A stretch of DNA of 64,000 nt from Mesorhizobium sp. LHD-90. GTDB taxonomy: Bacteria; Pseudomonadota; Alphaproteobacteria; Rhizobiales; Rhizobiaceae. The position numbers and the translations under genes are program-made. The stretch covers positions 1-64,000 of the forward strand of contig NZ_JAVFVV010000013.1 in assembly GCF_030929505.1 (NCBI RefSeq), given 5' to 3'. Shown in pieces: positions 27,522 through 36,686 of this stretch. Each line of letters begins with the position of its first letter. Position 1 is the stretch's first letter. The notes under the pieces were generated by a model. That model did no database searches. It was not told the DNA's origin and was given only the letters and a program-made list of their open reading frames with translations.

Positions 27522-27998
27522 TTATCCGTATTTCCGATTGTCTGTCGTCGTTGCAGTCGCGGCGGCTGTATCGCCGTCGGAAAGATTGATGGTGATCGCT
27601 TCCAGCGCCCGGATCAGGTCTCGGCGCTCTTCCGGCGAGACGCCGGCCAGCGCTTCCTCATAGACCTCGCCGGCCATGCCCTTGACGACATGGTAGGCAT
27701 CGAGCGCCTTGGCGGTCGGGAAGATGGTGCGCACCCGGCGGTCGCTGGCGTCGGCGCGGCGTTCGATCCAGCCGCTTTCCTCCATCCGGTCGAGCAGGCG
27801 CGAGACGCTGATCGGCTCGATTTCAAGCAGTTCGGCCAGCCGCGCCTGGGTGACGCCTTCTTCCTTGACGACGCGCACCAGGAGCCGCCAGTGCGCGGCG
27901 GAAACGCCGACACTGCCGGCGCGCGCCTCGAAGCGCTTGCGCAGGACGCGCGCCGCGTCGTGGATAAGGAAGCCGAGCCTGTCGATCCCGTAATTCAT
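27522..27998 (-). CDS. MarR-family transcriptional regulator of the emr operon
   Basis: A 158-residue winged-helix regulator. The recognition region is VTQARLAELLEIEPISVSRL followed by the wing residues RRADASDRRVRT. MarR proteins bind palindromes as dimers and leave DNA when they bind small phenolic or drug-like ligands. It is the first gene of the operon, and a perfect palindrome (28013-28026) lies 15 bp upstream of its start, so autorepression of the whole efflux operon is likely. Confidence 0.88.
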   Translation of the reverse strand: MNYGIDRLGFLIHDAARVLRKRFEARAGSVGVSAAHWRLLVRVVKEEGVTQARLAELLEIEPISVSRLLDRMEESGWIERRADASDRRVRTIFPTAKALDAYHVVKGMAGEVYEEALAGVSPEERRDLIRALEAITINLSDGDTAAATATTTDNRKYG

Positions 27999-28012
27999 GA
28001 GCGCGATATATT

Positions 28013-28026
28013 ATAAGCATGCTTAT
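28013..28026. promoter_or_regulatory. Palindromic MarR operator
   Basis: ATAAGCATGCTTAT is a perfect 14-bp palindrome 15 bp upstream of the marR start, in an AT-rich stretch. Its length and position fit a MarR-dimer operator over the promoter. Confidence 0.7.
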
Positions 28027-28216
28027 GAAACAAGGAGGGCAAGGCCGGCCCGATAGATATTTTTGCACTGCACCATAGTTTTGCGACCCTTGTGCCAGCC
28101 GCGATTGCCAGTTCGATTTTGCCGATTTTCGGGAAAGTCGTTCCCGGAATCCACGCCTTATCGGTTTGCGCCGCGCGGCTATTCTCGGCGCCAACGAGAC
28201 AGGCAGGGACAAGCTG

Positions 28217-29089
28217 ATGATCACCGCTGAAAAGGCGCGCACCGCCGTCGAGCAATACCGCGAGGAAGGCTACGCCATCGTGCGCGGCTTCGTCGACGGC
28301 GACGAACTGGAGCAGTTGAAGCGTGAAACCCAGGCCGTCTACGAGGAAGGGCTGAAGCACCATGCCACCTACCGGCACGGCAATCTGAACTTCCAGATCC
28401 TGCCGGAATCTCAATTCGGCAAGCGCTATATGCTGCAGGCCTACTGGTTCTCATGGATCAACGCCTATTTCGAACGGTTCCGCCGCGACGGGCGCTATCT
28501 CATGCTGCTCGAAGGCCTGATCGGCCGCGACATCAGGCAGATCGCCCAGCAGTTGCACTGGAAGCCGCCGGGCGCCAATCTCACCGGCTACCGCTTCCAC
28601 CAGGATCTGCGATTCCGCAAGCGGAGCGAGTTCGACAACATCGCCGAGGCGACCGTTACCACGGGCCTCGCCGTCGACCGCGCCACGAAGGAGAATGGCT
28701 GCCTCCAGGTCGTGCCCGGCAGCCACAAGCTTGGCTACCTCGGTCTGTCGGACGAGGGCACCGGCGAATTGATGAAGGGCCTTACCGCCGAGGACGAACT
28801 GCGTCAGGTCGGCATCGATCCGGCCAGCATCATAAGCCTCGAATTGGAACCCGGCGACCTCGCAATGTGGGGCCTGCTGACCGTCCATGGCTCGGCCCCG
28901 AACAAATCCCGGCACGACCGCGCCTTCGCCCTGTCCAGCTACGTGCGCGCCGACACCACCCAGCGCGGCGAATGGGCCTTTCGCGACGGCGTCTCGACGC
29001 CGCTCGGCGACACGCCAAAGCTTTGCAAATACGAGAAGCTCTTCGAGGAGCCCGGCCCTCTCTACGACACGACGGAGTGGTGGAAGTAG
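28217..29089 (+). CDS. Phytanoyl-CoA dioxygenase family protein
   Basis: A 290-residue Fe(II)/2-oxoglutarate dioxygenase. The metal triad is HxD in YRFHQDLRF and the distal His in LTVHGSAPNKS; the following Arg (SRHDRAF) should bind 2-oxoglutarate. The ATG at 28217 is chosen over a TTG at 28166. The family hydroxylates lipids, amino acids or natural products; the substrate is not evident. A palindromic repeat follows the gene. Confidence 0.85.
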   Translation: MITAEKARTAVEQYREEGYAIVRGFVDGDELEQLKRETQAVYEEGLKHHATYRHGNLNFQILPESQFGKRYMLQAYWFSWINAYFERFRRDGRYLMLLEGLIGRDIRQIAQQLHWKPPGANLTGYRFHQDLRFRKRSEFDNIAEATVTTGLAVDRATKENGCLQVVPGSHKLGYLGLSDEGTGELMKGLTAEDELRQVGIDPASIISLELEPGDLAMWGLLTVHGSAPNKSRHDRAFALSSYVRADTTQRGEWAFRDGVSTPLGDTPKLCKYEKLFEEPGPLYDTTEWWK

Positions 29090-29168
29090 TGCCGGCCACT
29101 CTGCTGCAATCCGCAAATCCTGACGGTGGGTGCTCTTCGGCGCCCACCGGTTTTGCGCGTTTGTCGGT

Positions 29169-29302
29169 GCCCCCTCCACCACCTTCGGCGGTCCCCCTCC
29201 CCCGCTTCGCAGGGGAGGAACTGGGGCGTGCCGGCTGCGCCGCCGCTGATCCTCCCCTGCGAAGCGGGGGAGGGGGACCACGCGAAGCGTGGTGGAGGGG
29301 GC
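29169..29302. repeat. Large palindromic intergenic element with a 29-bp perfect stem
   Basis: Positions 29191-29219 and 29250-29278 are exact reverse complements over 29 bp. An outer pair, GCCCCCTCCACCAC (29169-29182) and GTGGTGGAGGGGGC (29289-29302), extends the structure. The element lies between convergent genes and could act as a bidirectional terminator. It is a variant of the CCCTCCCCC family. Confidence 0.75.
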
Positions 29303-29334
29303 GCTGTTGCTCAATCGGGTTCGCTACAAGGCCG

Positions 29335-30231
29335 TTACACCAGATCCGGCGACAGCTCCCGGCTCAGGAACTCTACAAAGGCCCGCACCTTGCCCGCCAC
29401 ATAGGTTCGGTGCGGATAGACGGCGTAGATCGGGCTGGAGCCCGGCCGGAAATCGTCGAGCAGCACTTCCAGCTCGCCCGCTGCGATCGCCTTGTCGACC
29501 AGGAGGCTCGGCAGATTGCCGATGCCGAAGCCGGCCAGCGTCATCTGGTAGGCGGCTTCGACACTGTTGGTGGACACGCGCCCGCCGACAGCAGCGTTGA
29601 ACGGCCCCGCCTCGCCGACAAACGGCCAGGTGCCGATGCGCCGGGCGAAATTGCTGAGCACGCAGGAATGCGCCGCCAGATCGTGCGGATGGCCCGGCCG
29701 GCCATGCCTGTCGAGATAGCCGGGCGTGGCGCAGACATAGTTGCGCACCTGCCCGAGCTGGCGGGCGATCAGCGCCGAATCCGTCTGCGCCTCGAAGCGG
29801 ATCGCTACGTCGTAGCCTTCCTCGACGATGCCGACCACGTAGCGAGAGGTCAGGTTGAACTCGACCGAGGCCTGCGGGTTCTCCTCCAGGAATCTCGGCA
29901 GCAGCCGCGTGATGCGCGTCTGCGCGAGCACGTTGGAGCAGGAGATGCGCAGCAGTCCGCGCGTGGCGCTATGCAGTCCCCGCGTCGAATCCTGCAATTC
30001 GGCGATCTCGTTGAGCAGCACGCGGGTGCGCTCGCTGTATTCGCGGCCTGCCTCGGTGAGCCCGAGCCGGCGCGTCGTCCGGTTGATCAGCCGCACGCCG
30101 AGATCGTCCTCCAGCTCCTTGATCAGCCGGCTTACGGCGGTCGTCGACATGTTGAGGTCGCGGGCCGCCGCCGAGAGGCTGCCCAGCGCGCAGGTGCGGT
30201 CGAACACCTTCATCGCCACCAGAAGATTCAT
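29335..30231 (-). CDS. LysR-family transcriptional regulator
   Basis: A 298-residue LysR protein. The N-terminal helix-turn-helix ([20 protein letters not shown]) is followed by a periplasmic-binding-like effector domain. The start MNLLVAMK has a GAGGAG ribosome-binding site; a longer in-frame extension looks non-coding. The C-terminal half resembles the large CrgA/DmlR-like group. It is divergent from the solute-binding protein gene, but the target is not known. Confidence 0.88.
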   Translation of the reverse strand: MNLLVAMKVFDRTCALGSLSAAARDLNMSTTAVSRLIKELEDDLGVRLINRTTRRLGLTEAGREYSERTRVLLNEIAELQDSTRGLHSATRGLLRISCSNVLAQTRITRLLPRFLEENPQASVEFNLTSRYVVGIVEEGYDVAIRFEAQTDSALIARQLGQVRNYVCATPGYLDRHGRPGHPHDLAAHSCVLSNFARRIGTWPFVGEAGPFNAAVGGRVSTNSVEAAYQMTLAGFGIGNLPSLLVDKAIAAGELEVLLDDFRPGSSPIYAVYPHRTYVAGKVRAFVEFLSRELSPDLV

Positions 30232-30359
30232 CGCCGCTCCTCGCCCCGAACGGCGCCCGCTCTGCCAGCCGCCGCCGTCCACATCAAGCCCTTGCGCCGG
30301 CGCGTGTTGCGCACCAGCGCCAATTCCACCAAACCGTAACGACAATGGGAGAAAAAGAC

Positions 30360-32003
30360 ATGAAATCCAAGGACCTGCACCCGGCGATCACGGGCTACGC
30401 CAAGGCCGCGCGCGCCGGAAAGCTCGACCGCCGCGAATTTCTGGCGCTGGCCAGCATTTTTGGCGCAAGCGCTGCCGCCGCCTACGGCATGATCGGCTTG
30501 CCGCGCCCGGCAGCCGCCGAGGAGGTAGGCACGCCGAAGAAGGGCGGCGTGCTCAAGGTCAGCATGCAGGTCATGGCCATCGACGACCCGCGAAAGTTCA
30601 GCGTCTCGCAGATGGGCAATGTCGCCATGCAGTTCATCGAGCCCCTGGTGCGCTGGAATCCGGATTTCACCTTCCAGCCGATGCTGCTGGAGAGCTGGGA
30701 GATCAGCGAGGACGCCAAGCAGTACGTGCTGAAGGTCCGGCCGGGCGTAAAATGGTCGAACGGCGATGCGTTCACCGCCGAAGACGTCGCCTTCAACATC
30801 ACCCGCTGGTGCGACAAGGACGCTCCCGGCAATTCCATGGCCGGCCGCATGGGCGCGCTGATCGACCCCGACACCAAGAAGGCGGCCAAGGACGCCATCG
30901 CCATCAAGGACGACCACACCGTGGTGCTGACGCTGTCGCGCCCCGACATCACCATCGTTCCGGCGATGACCGACTATCCGGCGCTGATCGTGCATCGCGG
31001 CTTCGACGCCGCCGGCAAGACGCTGGCCGAGCAGCCGATCGGCACCGGCCCGTTCGAACTCACCGCCTTCGACGTCGGCGTCAAGGCGTCGGTGCGCCGC
31101 CGGCCCGACGGCTCCTGGTGGGGCGGCGACGTCTATCTCGACGGCATCGACTGGACGGACTACGGCACCGATTCCGCCGCCACGGTGAACGCCTTCGAGT
31201 CCGGCGAGATCGACCTCAACGGCCAGACCCAGACGGCCGATGTCGGCATCCTCGACGGCTTCGGCCTGAAGAAGTCGGAAATCGTCACCGCCACCACCAT
31301 CGTGGCGCGCTGCAACGTCGCCAACAAGCCCTATGACGACAAGCGCGTGCGCAACGCCATCCAGCTTGCCGTCGACAACGAGGTGGTGCTGAAGCTCGGC
31401 GCCGACGGCATGGGCACGCCGGCCGAGAACCACCATGTCGGCCCGATGCACCCCGACTATGCCGAGCTGCCACCGATCCGCCGCGATCCCGAGAAGGCGA
31501 AGGCGCTGCTGGCCGAGGCCGGCCAGTCCGACTTCGAATTCGAGCTGATCTCGGTCGACGCCGACTACCGAAAAGAATCCTCCGACGTCATCGCCCAGCA
31601 GATGCGCGACGCCGGCTTCAAGGTGAAACGCACCATCTATCCGGAATCCACATTCTGGAACGACTGGACGAAATATCCCTTCGCCACCACCAACTGGAAC
31701 GCCCGCCCGCTCGGCATCCAGACGCTGGCGCTCGCCTACCAGACCGGCAGCGCCTGGAACGAGAGCGCCTTTTCCGACGCCGAGTTCGACGCCAAGCTGC
31801 GCGAGGCCAACGCCATCGCCGACGCCGACAAGCGCCGCGTGCTGATGAAGGATCTCGAGCGCATCCTCCAGGATTCCGGCGTCATCGTGCAGCCCTTCTG
31901 GCGAAAGCTGTTCTGCCACATGAAGCCGACGGTCATGGGCTACCAGATGCACCAGGCCTACGAGCAGCATTTCGCGAAAACCTGGCTGGCCGAGCAGGCC
32001 TGA
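30360..32003 (+). CDS. ABC transporter substrate-binding protein, peptide/opine type (SBP_bac_5)
   Basis: A 547-residue periplasmic binding protein of the DppA/OppA family. The N-terminus contains a twin-arginine signal ([10 protein letters not shown]) with a hydrophobic stretch ending AAAEE. Family segments include [10 protein letters not shown] and [12 protein letters not shown]. The ATG at 30360 has GGGAGAAA upstream; an in-frame ATG at 30345 is possible. The family binds peptides, oligosaccharides or opine-like compounds. No permease or ATPase genes follow, so it is an orphan that must borrow a transporter or signal in another way. Confidence 0.85.
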   Translation: MKSKDLHPAITGYAKAARAGKLDRREFLALASIFGASAAAAYGMIGLPRPAAAEEVGTPKKGGVLKVSMQVMAIDDPRKFSVSQMGNVAMQFIEPLVRWNPDFTFQPMLLESWEISEDAKQYVLKVRPGVKWSNGDAFTAEDVAFNITRWCDKDAPGNSMAGRMGALIDPDTKKAAKDAIAIKDDHTVVLTLSRPDITIVPAMTDYPALIVHRGFDAAGKTLAEQPIGTGPFELTAFDVGVKASVRRRPDGSWWGGDVYLDGIDWTDYGTDSAATVNAFESGEIDLNGQTQTADVGILDGFGLKKSEIVTATTIVARCNVANKPYDDKRVRNAIQLAVDNEVVLKLGADGMGTPAENHHVGPMHPDYAELPPIRRDPEKAKALLAEAGQSDFEFELISVDADYRKESSDVIAQQMRDAGFKVKRTIYPESTFWNDWTKYPFATTNWNARPLGIQTLALAYQTGSAWNESAFSDAEFDAKLREANAIADADKRRVLMKDLERILQDSGVIVQPFWRKLFCHMKPTVMGYQMHQAYEQHFAKTWLAEQA

Positions 32004-32104
32004 GCCTGGAAGGCTTTCGCCCCGCCCCGATGAGGAAGCCGGCCGCGAACCGGCTGGCGGGAGGAACATCCCGAGCTTTCGCCGCGCCCTGTGCGAGGCG
32101 AATG

Positions 32105-32183
32105 TGCCGGCAGGCTTTGAGGGGCGGCGTTACCGCCGGGCCTGCCGGCAGACATTCAACCGCCAAAAGCCGGCGGTTGAATG
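32105..32183. terminator. Two strong hairpins between convergent genes
   Basis: First, TGCCGGCAGGC (32105-32115) pairs with GCCTGCCGGCA (32140-32150), with a smaller GGCGG/CCGCC hairpin nested inside. Second, CATTCAACCGCC (32153-32164) pairs perfectly with GGCGGTTGAATG (32172-32183) across a 7-nt loop. They lie in the 438-nt gap 32004-32441 between the binding-protein gene and the bufferin operon end. No gene was seen in this gap. Confidence 0.5.
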
Positions 32184-32441
32184 CCGAAATCATGCAGCAC
32201 TCGCCTCGGGCACGTCGCGCAATCGCCGCTGCATCGCGACGCCGCCCCGGCCGCTCGCCCGTCGCCATCGGGCGGGCGGCCATCCGGCTGCGGAGTGTCT
32301 TTGCCGGCGATGTCGAAAAGGTCGTTCTCCCGCGAAATGTTCATCCGGCGTTCCTGTGTTGGCCCGTGTCGCAGGATAGCGGGGCATCCCGCGCGGATAA
32401 GCCGTCGGCTGCGGGAACGACTTTCCCGCCTGGCGGGATGG

Positions 32442-32933
32442 TCACCGGCCGCCGAGGCCGAAAAGCCTGTCTAGCGCCAGCGGCCCACCGCCAAAGACGG
32501 CGAGCGTCAGCGCCATCGCCGCCCAGGGCAGATGGAAATTGGCCCAGCCTTCCGGAACCGTGAGTTGGATGACCGCCGTCATCGCCAGGATGCCGAGCGC
32601 GGCGAAACGCGTGCCCAATCCCAGCACCAGCAGGATCGGCAGCGCGATCTCGCCGATGCCCGCCAGCGTCGCGGCGAGCACCGGAGCGGGATAGGGATAT
32701 TCCGACCCGAAAATATGCAGCTTGAACTCTTGCTCGAACAGGAAACGCGCACCGCCGGACAGCGCGAAGAAGCCGTCCCATTTGGTAAGCCCGGACTTGA
32801 AGAATGGGACGGCGATTGCGAAGCGCAGCGCCAGCAGCGGCAGCGCCTCGGGGACTTTTGCGATGAGCGCCTCGGCTTGGCGCATCAGCCTGATCGGCCC
32901 GCCGGAACGGTCGGCTGATGGAATGTCGGTCAT
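32442..32933 (-). CDS. DoxX family membrane protein of the bufferin operon
   Basis: A 163-residue inner-membrane protein with four hydrophobic helices and DoxX features (LRFAIAVPFFKSGLTKWDGF near the N-terminus). DoxX proteins commonly accompany the MNIO/DUF2063 pair in bufferin clusters, where they are thought to assist maturation or metal handling in the membrane; the exact role is unknown. It is the last gene of the operon, 63 nt after bufC. Confidence 0.85.
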   Translation of the reverse strand: MTDIPSADRSGGPIRLMRQAEALIAKVPEALPLLALRFAIAVPFFKSGLTKWDGFFALSGGARFLFEQEFKLHIFGSEYPYPAPVLAATLAGIGEIALPILLVLGLGTRFAALGILAMTAVIQLTVPEGWANFHLPWAAMALTLAVFGGGPLALDRLFGLGGR

Positions 32934-32996
32934 GGCAGAAACTCCAAAGGTTTACGCACCGTCGCGCGGCACATTCGTATTCAGTTCGCTTCCCCC

Positions 32997-33761
32997 TCAC
33001 CCGCCCTCCATTCTCACACCCGCGAACGCGCCGAGCCCGATCAGTCCGACCAGCGCAGCGCCGAAATCGAACTCCGGTTCCGCTGCCGTGCGTTCCGCGG
33101 CCTCGCCGAGCGTCAAGCCGCCGAACAACGCCTCGGCAAAAGGTGCGTCGCGTGGCGGCAGCACATGGACCCGCACGTCGAATTCCGGTCGCGTCACCAG
33201 CACGCATTCGCCGCCGCTGAAACTTGCCGATCCGGCGATGTCGCCCTGATGCGCTTGCCAGATGCTGCCTGTCGGGAAACACGAGCGCAGCAGAGCGGCA
33301 GCCGGATGGACCGTCAATCGCGCGACCGCGAGCCTTTCACCGTCCAAGCCGGCCAGTGTCGCGATGGCCAGCGGCACGGCGTCCGCGGCGTGGTAGGCGT
33401 GCGTCCATGCCGCCTCCAGCCGCGCCACGTCGGCAAGATACGGCAGGCCGGCGGCCGGTGCGAAGCCGGCGACGAAATCCGGGAAATCGCCGCCATAAGC
33501 AAAGATCAGCGGCGATGCCGGCTTGTGACCGGCGATAAAGGCTCGCGCCATGCCGGCGAAGAAGTCGGCGCCGACCAGTTGTCGCGTTACCGGAAACCGG
33601 CTCTCCAACGCCCGCGTCAGGCCGACTGCGACATTGTTGCGATAGACGGCAAAGCGTTTCTCATCGGGCTTGCCGCGTGCCGTGGTGATACCTGCCGGCG
33701 CCGGCTGCCCCGGGTCGACCAAAGCGGCGGCGAAGGCGTTCTGGATTGCGATGATATCCAT
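32997..33761 (-). CDS. bufC: BufC-type partner protein (DUF2063)
   Basis: A 254-residue protein. The N-terminal DUF2063 region (QNAFAAALVDPG, FAVYRNNVAVGLTRALESRFP, LVGADFFAGMARAFI) is helical and binds the precursor in related systems. The C-terminal part is less conserved. It works with BufB to modify cysteines of BufA. It starts three bases after the bufB stop, so the two are tightly coupled. Confidence 0.88.
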   Translation of the reverse strand: MDIIAIQNAFAAALVDPGQPAPAGITTARGKPDEKRFAVYRNNVAVGLTRALESRFPVTRQLVGADFFAGMARAFIAGHKPASPLIFAYGGDFPDFVAGFAPAAGLPYLADVARLEAAWTHAYHAADAVPLAIATLAGLDGERLAVARLTVHPAAALLRSCFPTGSIWQAHQGDIAGSASFSGGECVLVTRPEFDVRVHVLPPRDAPFAEALFGGLTLGEAAERTAAEPEFDFGAALVGLIGLGAFAGVRMEGG

Positions 33762-33764
33762 GGT

Positions 33765-34643
33765 TCAGGCCCGCCGCCGCATCGGCTCGCGCCGCCCGGC
33801 CGCTGTCGCAAGCACTGAGTCGGCCCTTCGCGCCTCGGCCAGCAGCAGCGGAAAGGTCGGTACGTCGTTGTCCCATTCGATCAGCGTCGCCACCGGCCCG
33901 CAGCGGGCGATCGTGTGGCGATAGAGCGCAAACACGTCGTCGCGCACTTTTGAGCCATGCGCATCGATCAGCAGGCGTTCGCCGGCGCCGTCGACAGTTT
34001 CGTCGTAGCCGGCCAGATGGATTTCGCCGACGCGCTCGACCGGAAAGCGATCCATGTAGGCGTAGGGGTCGAGGCCGTGATTGACCGCCGACACCATGAC
34101 GTTGTTGACGTCGAGCAGCAGGCCGCAGCCGCTGCGCTCGGCAATCGCGTCCAGAAAATCGATCTCGTCGATGGTACTGTCATCGAACAGCACATAGCTC
34201 GACGGGTTTTCCAGCAGCAGTTGGCAGCCGGTCGCCTGCTGGGCCTCGTCGACATGCGCCGACACGCGCTCCAGCGTCTCCGCTGTATAGGGCAGCGGCA
34301 GCACGTCGTTGAGAAAGCCGGCATCATGCGTCGACCATGCCAGATGTTCCGAGAAGGAATGCGGCCGGTAGCGATCGATCAGCGCGCGGAGCCTTGCAAG
34401 ATGCTGGCGGTCGAGTGGCCGCGCCGCGCCGATCGACAGGCCGATGCCGTGCAGCGAGATCGGATAGCGCTCGGCGATTGCCGCCAGCGCCCGATGCGGC
34501 GCGCCGCCGTCGCCCATATAGTTTTCCGCATGCACCTCGAAGAAGCCGACATCCGGCCGTGCGCTGAGGATGTCTGCATAATGCTCCGGCTTCAGCCCTA
34601 GCCCGGCGCGCCAGGGAAGATGGGGGTTATGGAGAGCTTTCAT
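33765..34643 (-). CDS. bufB: BufB, multinuclear non-heme iron oxidase (DUF692/MNIO)
   Basis: A 292-residue TIM-barrel enzyme. Iron-ligand segments typical of MNIOs are visible: [59 protein letters not shown] and LIEWDND. Known relatives oxidise cysteines of their peptide substrates; in bufferins this gives thiooxazole groups that bind copper. The substrate here should be BufA, encoded 193 nt upstream on the same strand. Confidence 0.92.
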   Translation of the reverse strand: MKALHNPHLPWRAGLGLKPEHYADILSARPDVGFFEVHAENYMGDGGAPHRALAAIAERYPISLHGIGLSIGAARPLDRQHLARLRALIDRYRPHSFSEHLAWSTHDAGFLNDVLPLPYTAETLERVSAHVDEAQQATGCQLLLENPSSYVLFDDSTIDEIDFLDAIAERSGCGLLLDVNNVMVSAVNHGLDPYAYMDRFPVERVGEIHLAGYDETVDGAGERLLIDAHGSKVRDDVFALYRHTIARCGPVATLIEWDNDVPTFPLLLAEARRADSVLATAAGRREPMRRRA

Positions 34644-34785
34644 GGTCTACGCCCAGTCTTGTCGGGAACCGCGCGGGTCTCTTTCTCCCATTCACGGGTT
34701 CGAAGGACGGGCGCGAGGCGCATCGCCCGACCCGGTCGATGCGCTAATCAGGTGAGGGGCGCCGCCAGCCCACCAACCCCGGCGT

Positions 34786-34826
34786 CGCCCCTCCTTCCGC
34801 CCCGAGGGGCGCCTCGCAAAGCGAGG
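34786..34826 (-). promoter_or_regulatory. Hairpins between bufA and bufB
   Basis: CGCCCCTC (34786-34793) pairs with GAGGGGCG (34804-34811), and CCTCGC-AAA-GCGAGG (34812-34826) forms a second hairpin. They follow the bufA stop directly. Partial termination or mRNA stabilisation here would give more precursor than enzyme; this is inferred. Confidence 0.5.
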
Positions 34827-34836
34827 AGAAGGAAAC

Positions 34837-35121
34837 TCACCCCTTCGCCGGCTCCAGCATGCCCATATGGCCGTCGACATTCATCGTCGTGCAGGTGCCC
34901 TTCGGCACGGCCTTCCAGGCATTGCCCTGGTAATCCATGGTCGAAGTGCCCGCGCAGGTGGTGCCGGCGCCGGCGGCGCAGTCGTTCTGGCCTTTCAGCG
35001 CGATGCCGTAACATTTTTCCATGCCGACCATCTTTTCGGCGGGCAGCGGCGCGGCAGTGGCGGTCGCCATCGCGGTGGCGAGCGAGCCGGCAAGGGCGAA
35101 GGCGAAAGTCTGGCGGTTCAT
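34837..35121 (-). CDS. bufA: Bufferin precursor BufA1 (DUF2282)
   Basis: A 94-residue precursor with a Sec signal ([20 protein letters not shown], cleaved near ATAAP) instead of a classic RiPP leader. Four cysteines at 37, 48, 56 and 77 sit in the DUF2282 pattern ([25 protein letters not shown]). In characterised bufferins, BufB/BufC modify these cysteines in the cytoplasm and the exported product sequesters copper in the periplasm. An AGGAG site precedes the ATG. The gene is transcribed divergently from the ECF sigma gene and has its own ECF-like promoter. Confidence 0.9.
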   Translation of the reverse strand: MNRQTFAFALAGSLATAMATATAAPLPAEKMVGMEKCYGIALKGQNDCAAGAGTTCAGTSTMDYQGNAWKAVPKGTCTTMNVDGHMGMLEPAKG

Positions 35122-35179
35122 GCTGATCTCCTGTAACGGTCGGGTTGGTGAAGCGCGCCTCGCGCTCCATGCTTCCGAC

Positions 35180-35205
35180 TTCGCCGCCGCCTTAATCCGC
35201 GTTAC
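35180..35205 (-). promoter_or_regulatory. ECF (SigF-type) promoter of the bufferin operon
   Basis: On the minus strand, GTAAC (35205-35201), 17 nt, then CGAA (35183-35180). This resembles the GTAACC/CGAA promoter known for Caulobacter SigF. It lies 59 bp upstream of bufA. Confidence 0.55.
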
Positions 35206-35269
35206 GCCGAGCCCAGAACACGGTTTCGTGATGTCTGTTTCCGCCCCGCTTCCGATTTCGGCGGCCGGC

Positions 35270-35295
35270 GTAACAATTTCGCGCGCATTGCGAAT
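35270..35295 (+). promoter_or_regulatory. ECF (SigF-type) autoregulatory promoter
   Basis: GTAAC (35270-35274), 16 nt, then CGAAT (35291-35295), 15 bp before the sigma factor start codon. The match to the divergent bufA promoter suggests that the sigma factor drives both. Confidence 0.6.
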
Positions 35296-35310
35296 TCACA
35301 TGGGAGCGCA

Positions 35311-35838
35311 ATGACGGAAGCCGAGGAAACCGAACTTGCCCGGCTGCTGCGCGCTGCGCTCGGCGGCGACGAGAAGGCTTACGCCGCGTTCCTGTCGCGC
35401 GTCGCCGCGCTGGTGCGGGGTTTCGCGCGCCGCAGGATCGAACACGGCGTCGAGCCGGAGGACATCGTGCAGGAGACCTTGCTGGCGATTCACACCAAAC
35501 GTCACACCTGGCGCAGCGACGCGCCGGTGCGGCCGTGGATCTTCGCCATCGCCAGATACAAGGTCATCGACGCGTTTCGCCGGCGCGGCCGCCATATCGA
35601 GGTCGACATCGAGAATTTCGCCGACACGCTGGCCGAACCGGAGCGCGAAAGCGCCAGCCCGCGCGAGGTCGAACGCGCGCTGGAGCGGTTGCCGTCCGGC
35701 CAGCGACAGGTGGTGTCGTCTATCTCGGTCGAGGGCCGGTCGATCGCCGAGACGGCGAGGGCATTGGGAATGAGCGAGACGGCAGTGCGGGTCGCGCTGC
35801 ATCGCGGGCTGGCGGCGATCGCCAGGGGAAGCAACTGA
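35311..35838 (+). CDS. ECF RNA polymerase sigma factor, SigF type
   Basis: A 175-residue ECF sigma factor. Region 2 is visible as VEPEDIVQETLLAIH with RPWIFAIARYKVIDAFRR, and region 4 as LPSGQRQVV...SIAETARALGMSETAVRVALHRG (helix-turn-helix). The adjacent NrsF-type anti-sigma gene overlaps its stop by one base. By analogy with Caulobacter SigF-NrsF, it should be released under heavy-metal or copper stress and switch on the divergent bufferin genes. Confidence 0.88.
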   Translation: MTEAEETELARLLRAALGGDEKAYAAFLSRVAALVRGFARRRIEHGVEPEDIVQETLLAIHTKRHTWRSDAPVRPWIFAIARYKVIDAFRRRGRHIEVDIENFADTLAEPERESASPREVERALERLPSGQRQVVSSISVEGRSIAETARALGMSETAVRVALHRGLAAIARGSN

Positions 35839-36470
35839 TGGACACCGAGAGCCTGATCCGGGGGCTGGCCGGCGATGCGAAGCAGGCGGGGCCGCGCCTT
35901 TCAGCCGTGCTGGCAGGCGCGCTGGCCGTGGCCGTGGCGGTCGCCGGGCTGGCCTTCTTCGCCATGCTCGGCCCACGCCCCGACATCGCGCTGGCGGCTG
36001 AGACGCCGCGCTTCCTGTTCAAATTTGTCGTCACGCTGGCTCTGGCGCTCACCGCAGCCGGGGCTTTTTCGGCGCTGGCGCGTCCCGGCGCGCCGGTTGC
36101 CTGGCGTCTGCTCGCCGCCGCGCCGCTGCTGGTTCTGGCGGCCGTCGCCGTGGAGCTTTTACTCGTTCCGCAGGATCAATGGGAGGCGCGCTGGATCGGC
36201 GCCAATGCCGCACAGTGCCTGACCTTCATTCCGCTGATCGCCCTGGGTCCCCTGGCGATCCTGCTTTGGGCGATGCGCCGCGGCGCGCCGACAAGACCGC
36301 GTGCCGCCGGTGCGCTCGCCGGCCTGCTTGCCGGCGGCATCGCCGCGACCTTCTACGCAGCCCACTGCGCCGACGATTCGCCGCTCTTCGTCGCCACCTG
36401 GTACACGCTGGCAATAGTCCTGCTGACGGCGGTCGGAGCGACGGCCGGCGCGCGGCTGCTCAGGTGGTAG
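35838..36470 (+). CDS. nrsF: NrsF-type membrane anti-sigma factor (DUF1109)
   Basis: A 210-residue protein with six hydrophobic helices, the DUF1109 layout. Two cysteines, C127 (NAAQC) and C177 (AAHC), sit where the family has its conserved pair; in Caulobacter NrsF two such cysteines are needed for the response to metals. It should hold the sigma factor at the inner membrane until the cysteines meet metal. Its ATG overlaps the sigma stop (TGATG). Confidence 0.87.
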   Translation: MDTESLIRGLAGDAKQAGPRLSAVLAGALAVAVAVAGLAFFAMLGPRPDIALAAETPRFLFKFVVTLALALTAAGAFSALARPGAPVAWRLLAAAPLLVLAAVAVELLLVPQDQWEARWIGANAAQCLTFIPLIALGPLAILLWAMRRGAPTRPRAAGALAGLLAGGIAATFYAAHCADDSPLFVATWYTLAIVLLTAVGATAGARLLRW

Positions 36471-36520
36471 TTTGGCGACTTGGGTCGCAGGTGGTTGATC
36501 CGTAGCGGCCGCCCACCTTC

Positions 36521-36583
36521 GTCATCCTCGGGCGAGCAGGAGCGAAGCGAACTGTGAGACCCGAGAACCCATGCCGTAACGAT
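36521..36583. repeat. Second intergenic repeat family (CTCGGG...CCCGAG)
   Basis: GTCATCCTCGGGCGAGCAGG leads, via a GAGCGAAGCG stretch, to GACCCGAGAACCCATGCCG. CTCGGG and CCCGAG pair. From memory this is a common intergenic repeat of Mesorhizobium-like genomes and differs from the CCCTCCCCC family. No gene lies in 36471-36686. Confidence 0.5.
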
Positions 36584-36645
36584 GGCGAAGTGCTCCGGCG
36601 GATCGGAATGCACGCAATCGCGCATCGCTTCGATTTGTAAAAAAC

Positions 36646-36661
36646 TTAGCCCTTGCGCTAA
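36646..36661. promoter_or_regulatory. Possible ArsR operator
   Basis: TTAGC (36646-36650) and GCTAA (36657-36661) are inverted repeats with a 6-nt spacer, 25 bp upstream of the arsR-type start codon. Position and symmetry fit an operator for the regulator that follows. Confidence 0.4.
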
Positions 36662-36686
36662 CTATCCCATCCTGATACTTAGCCTT

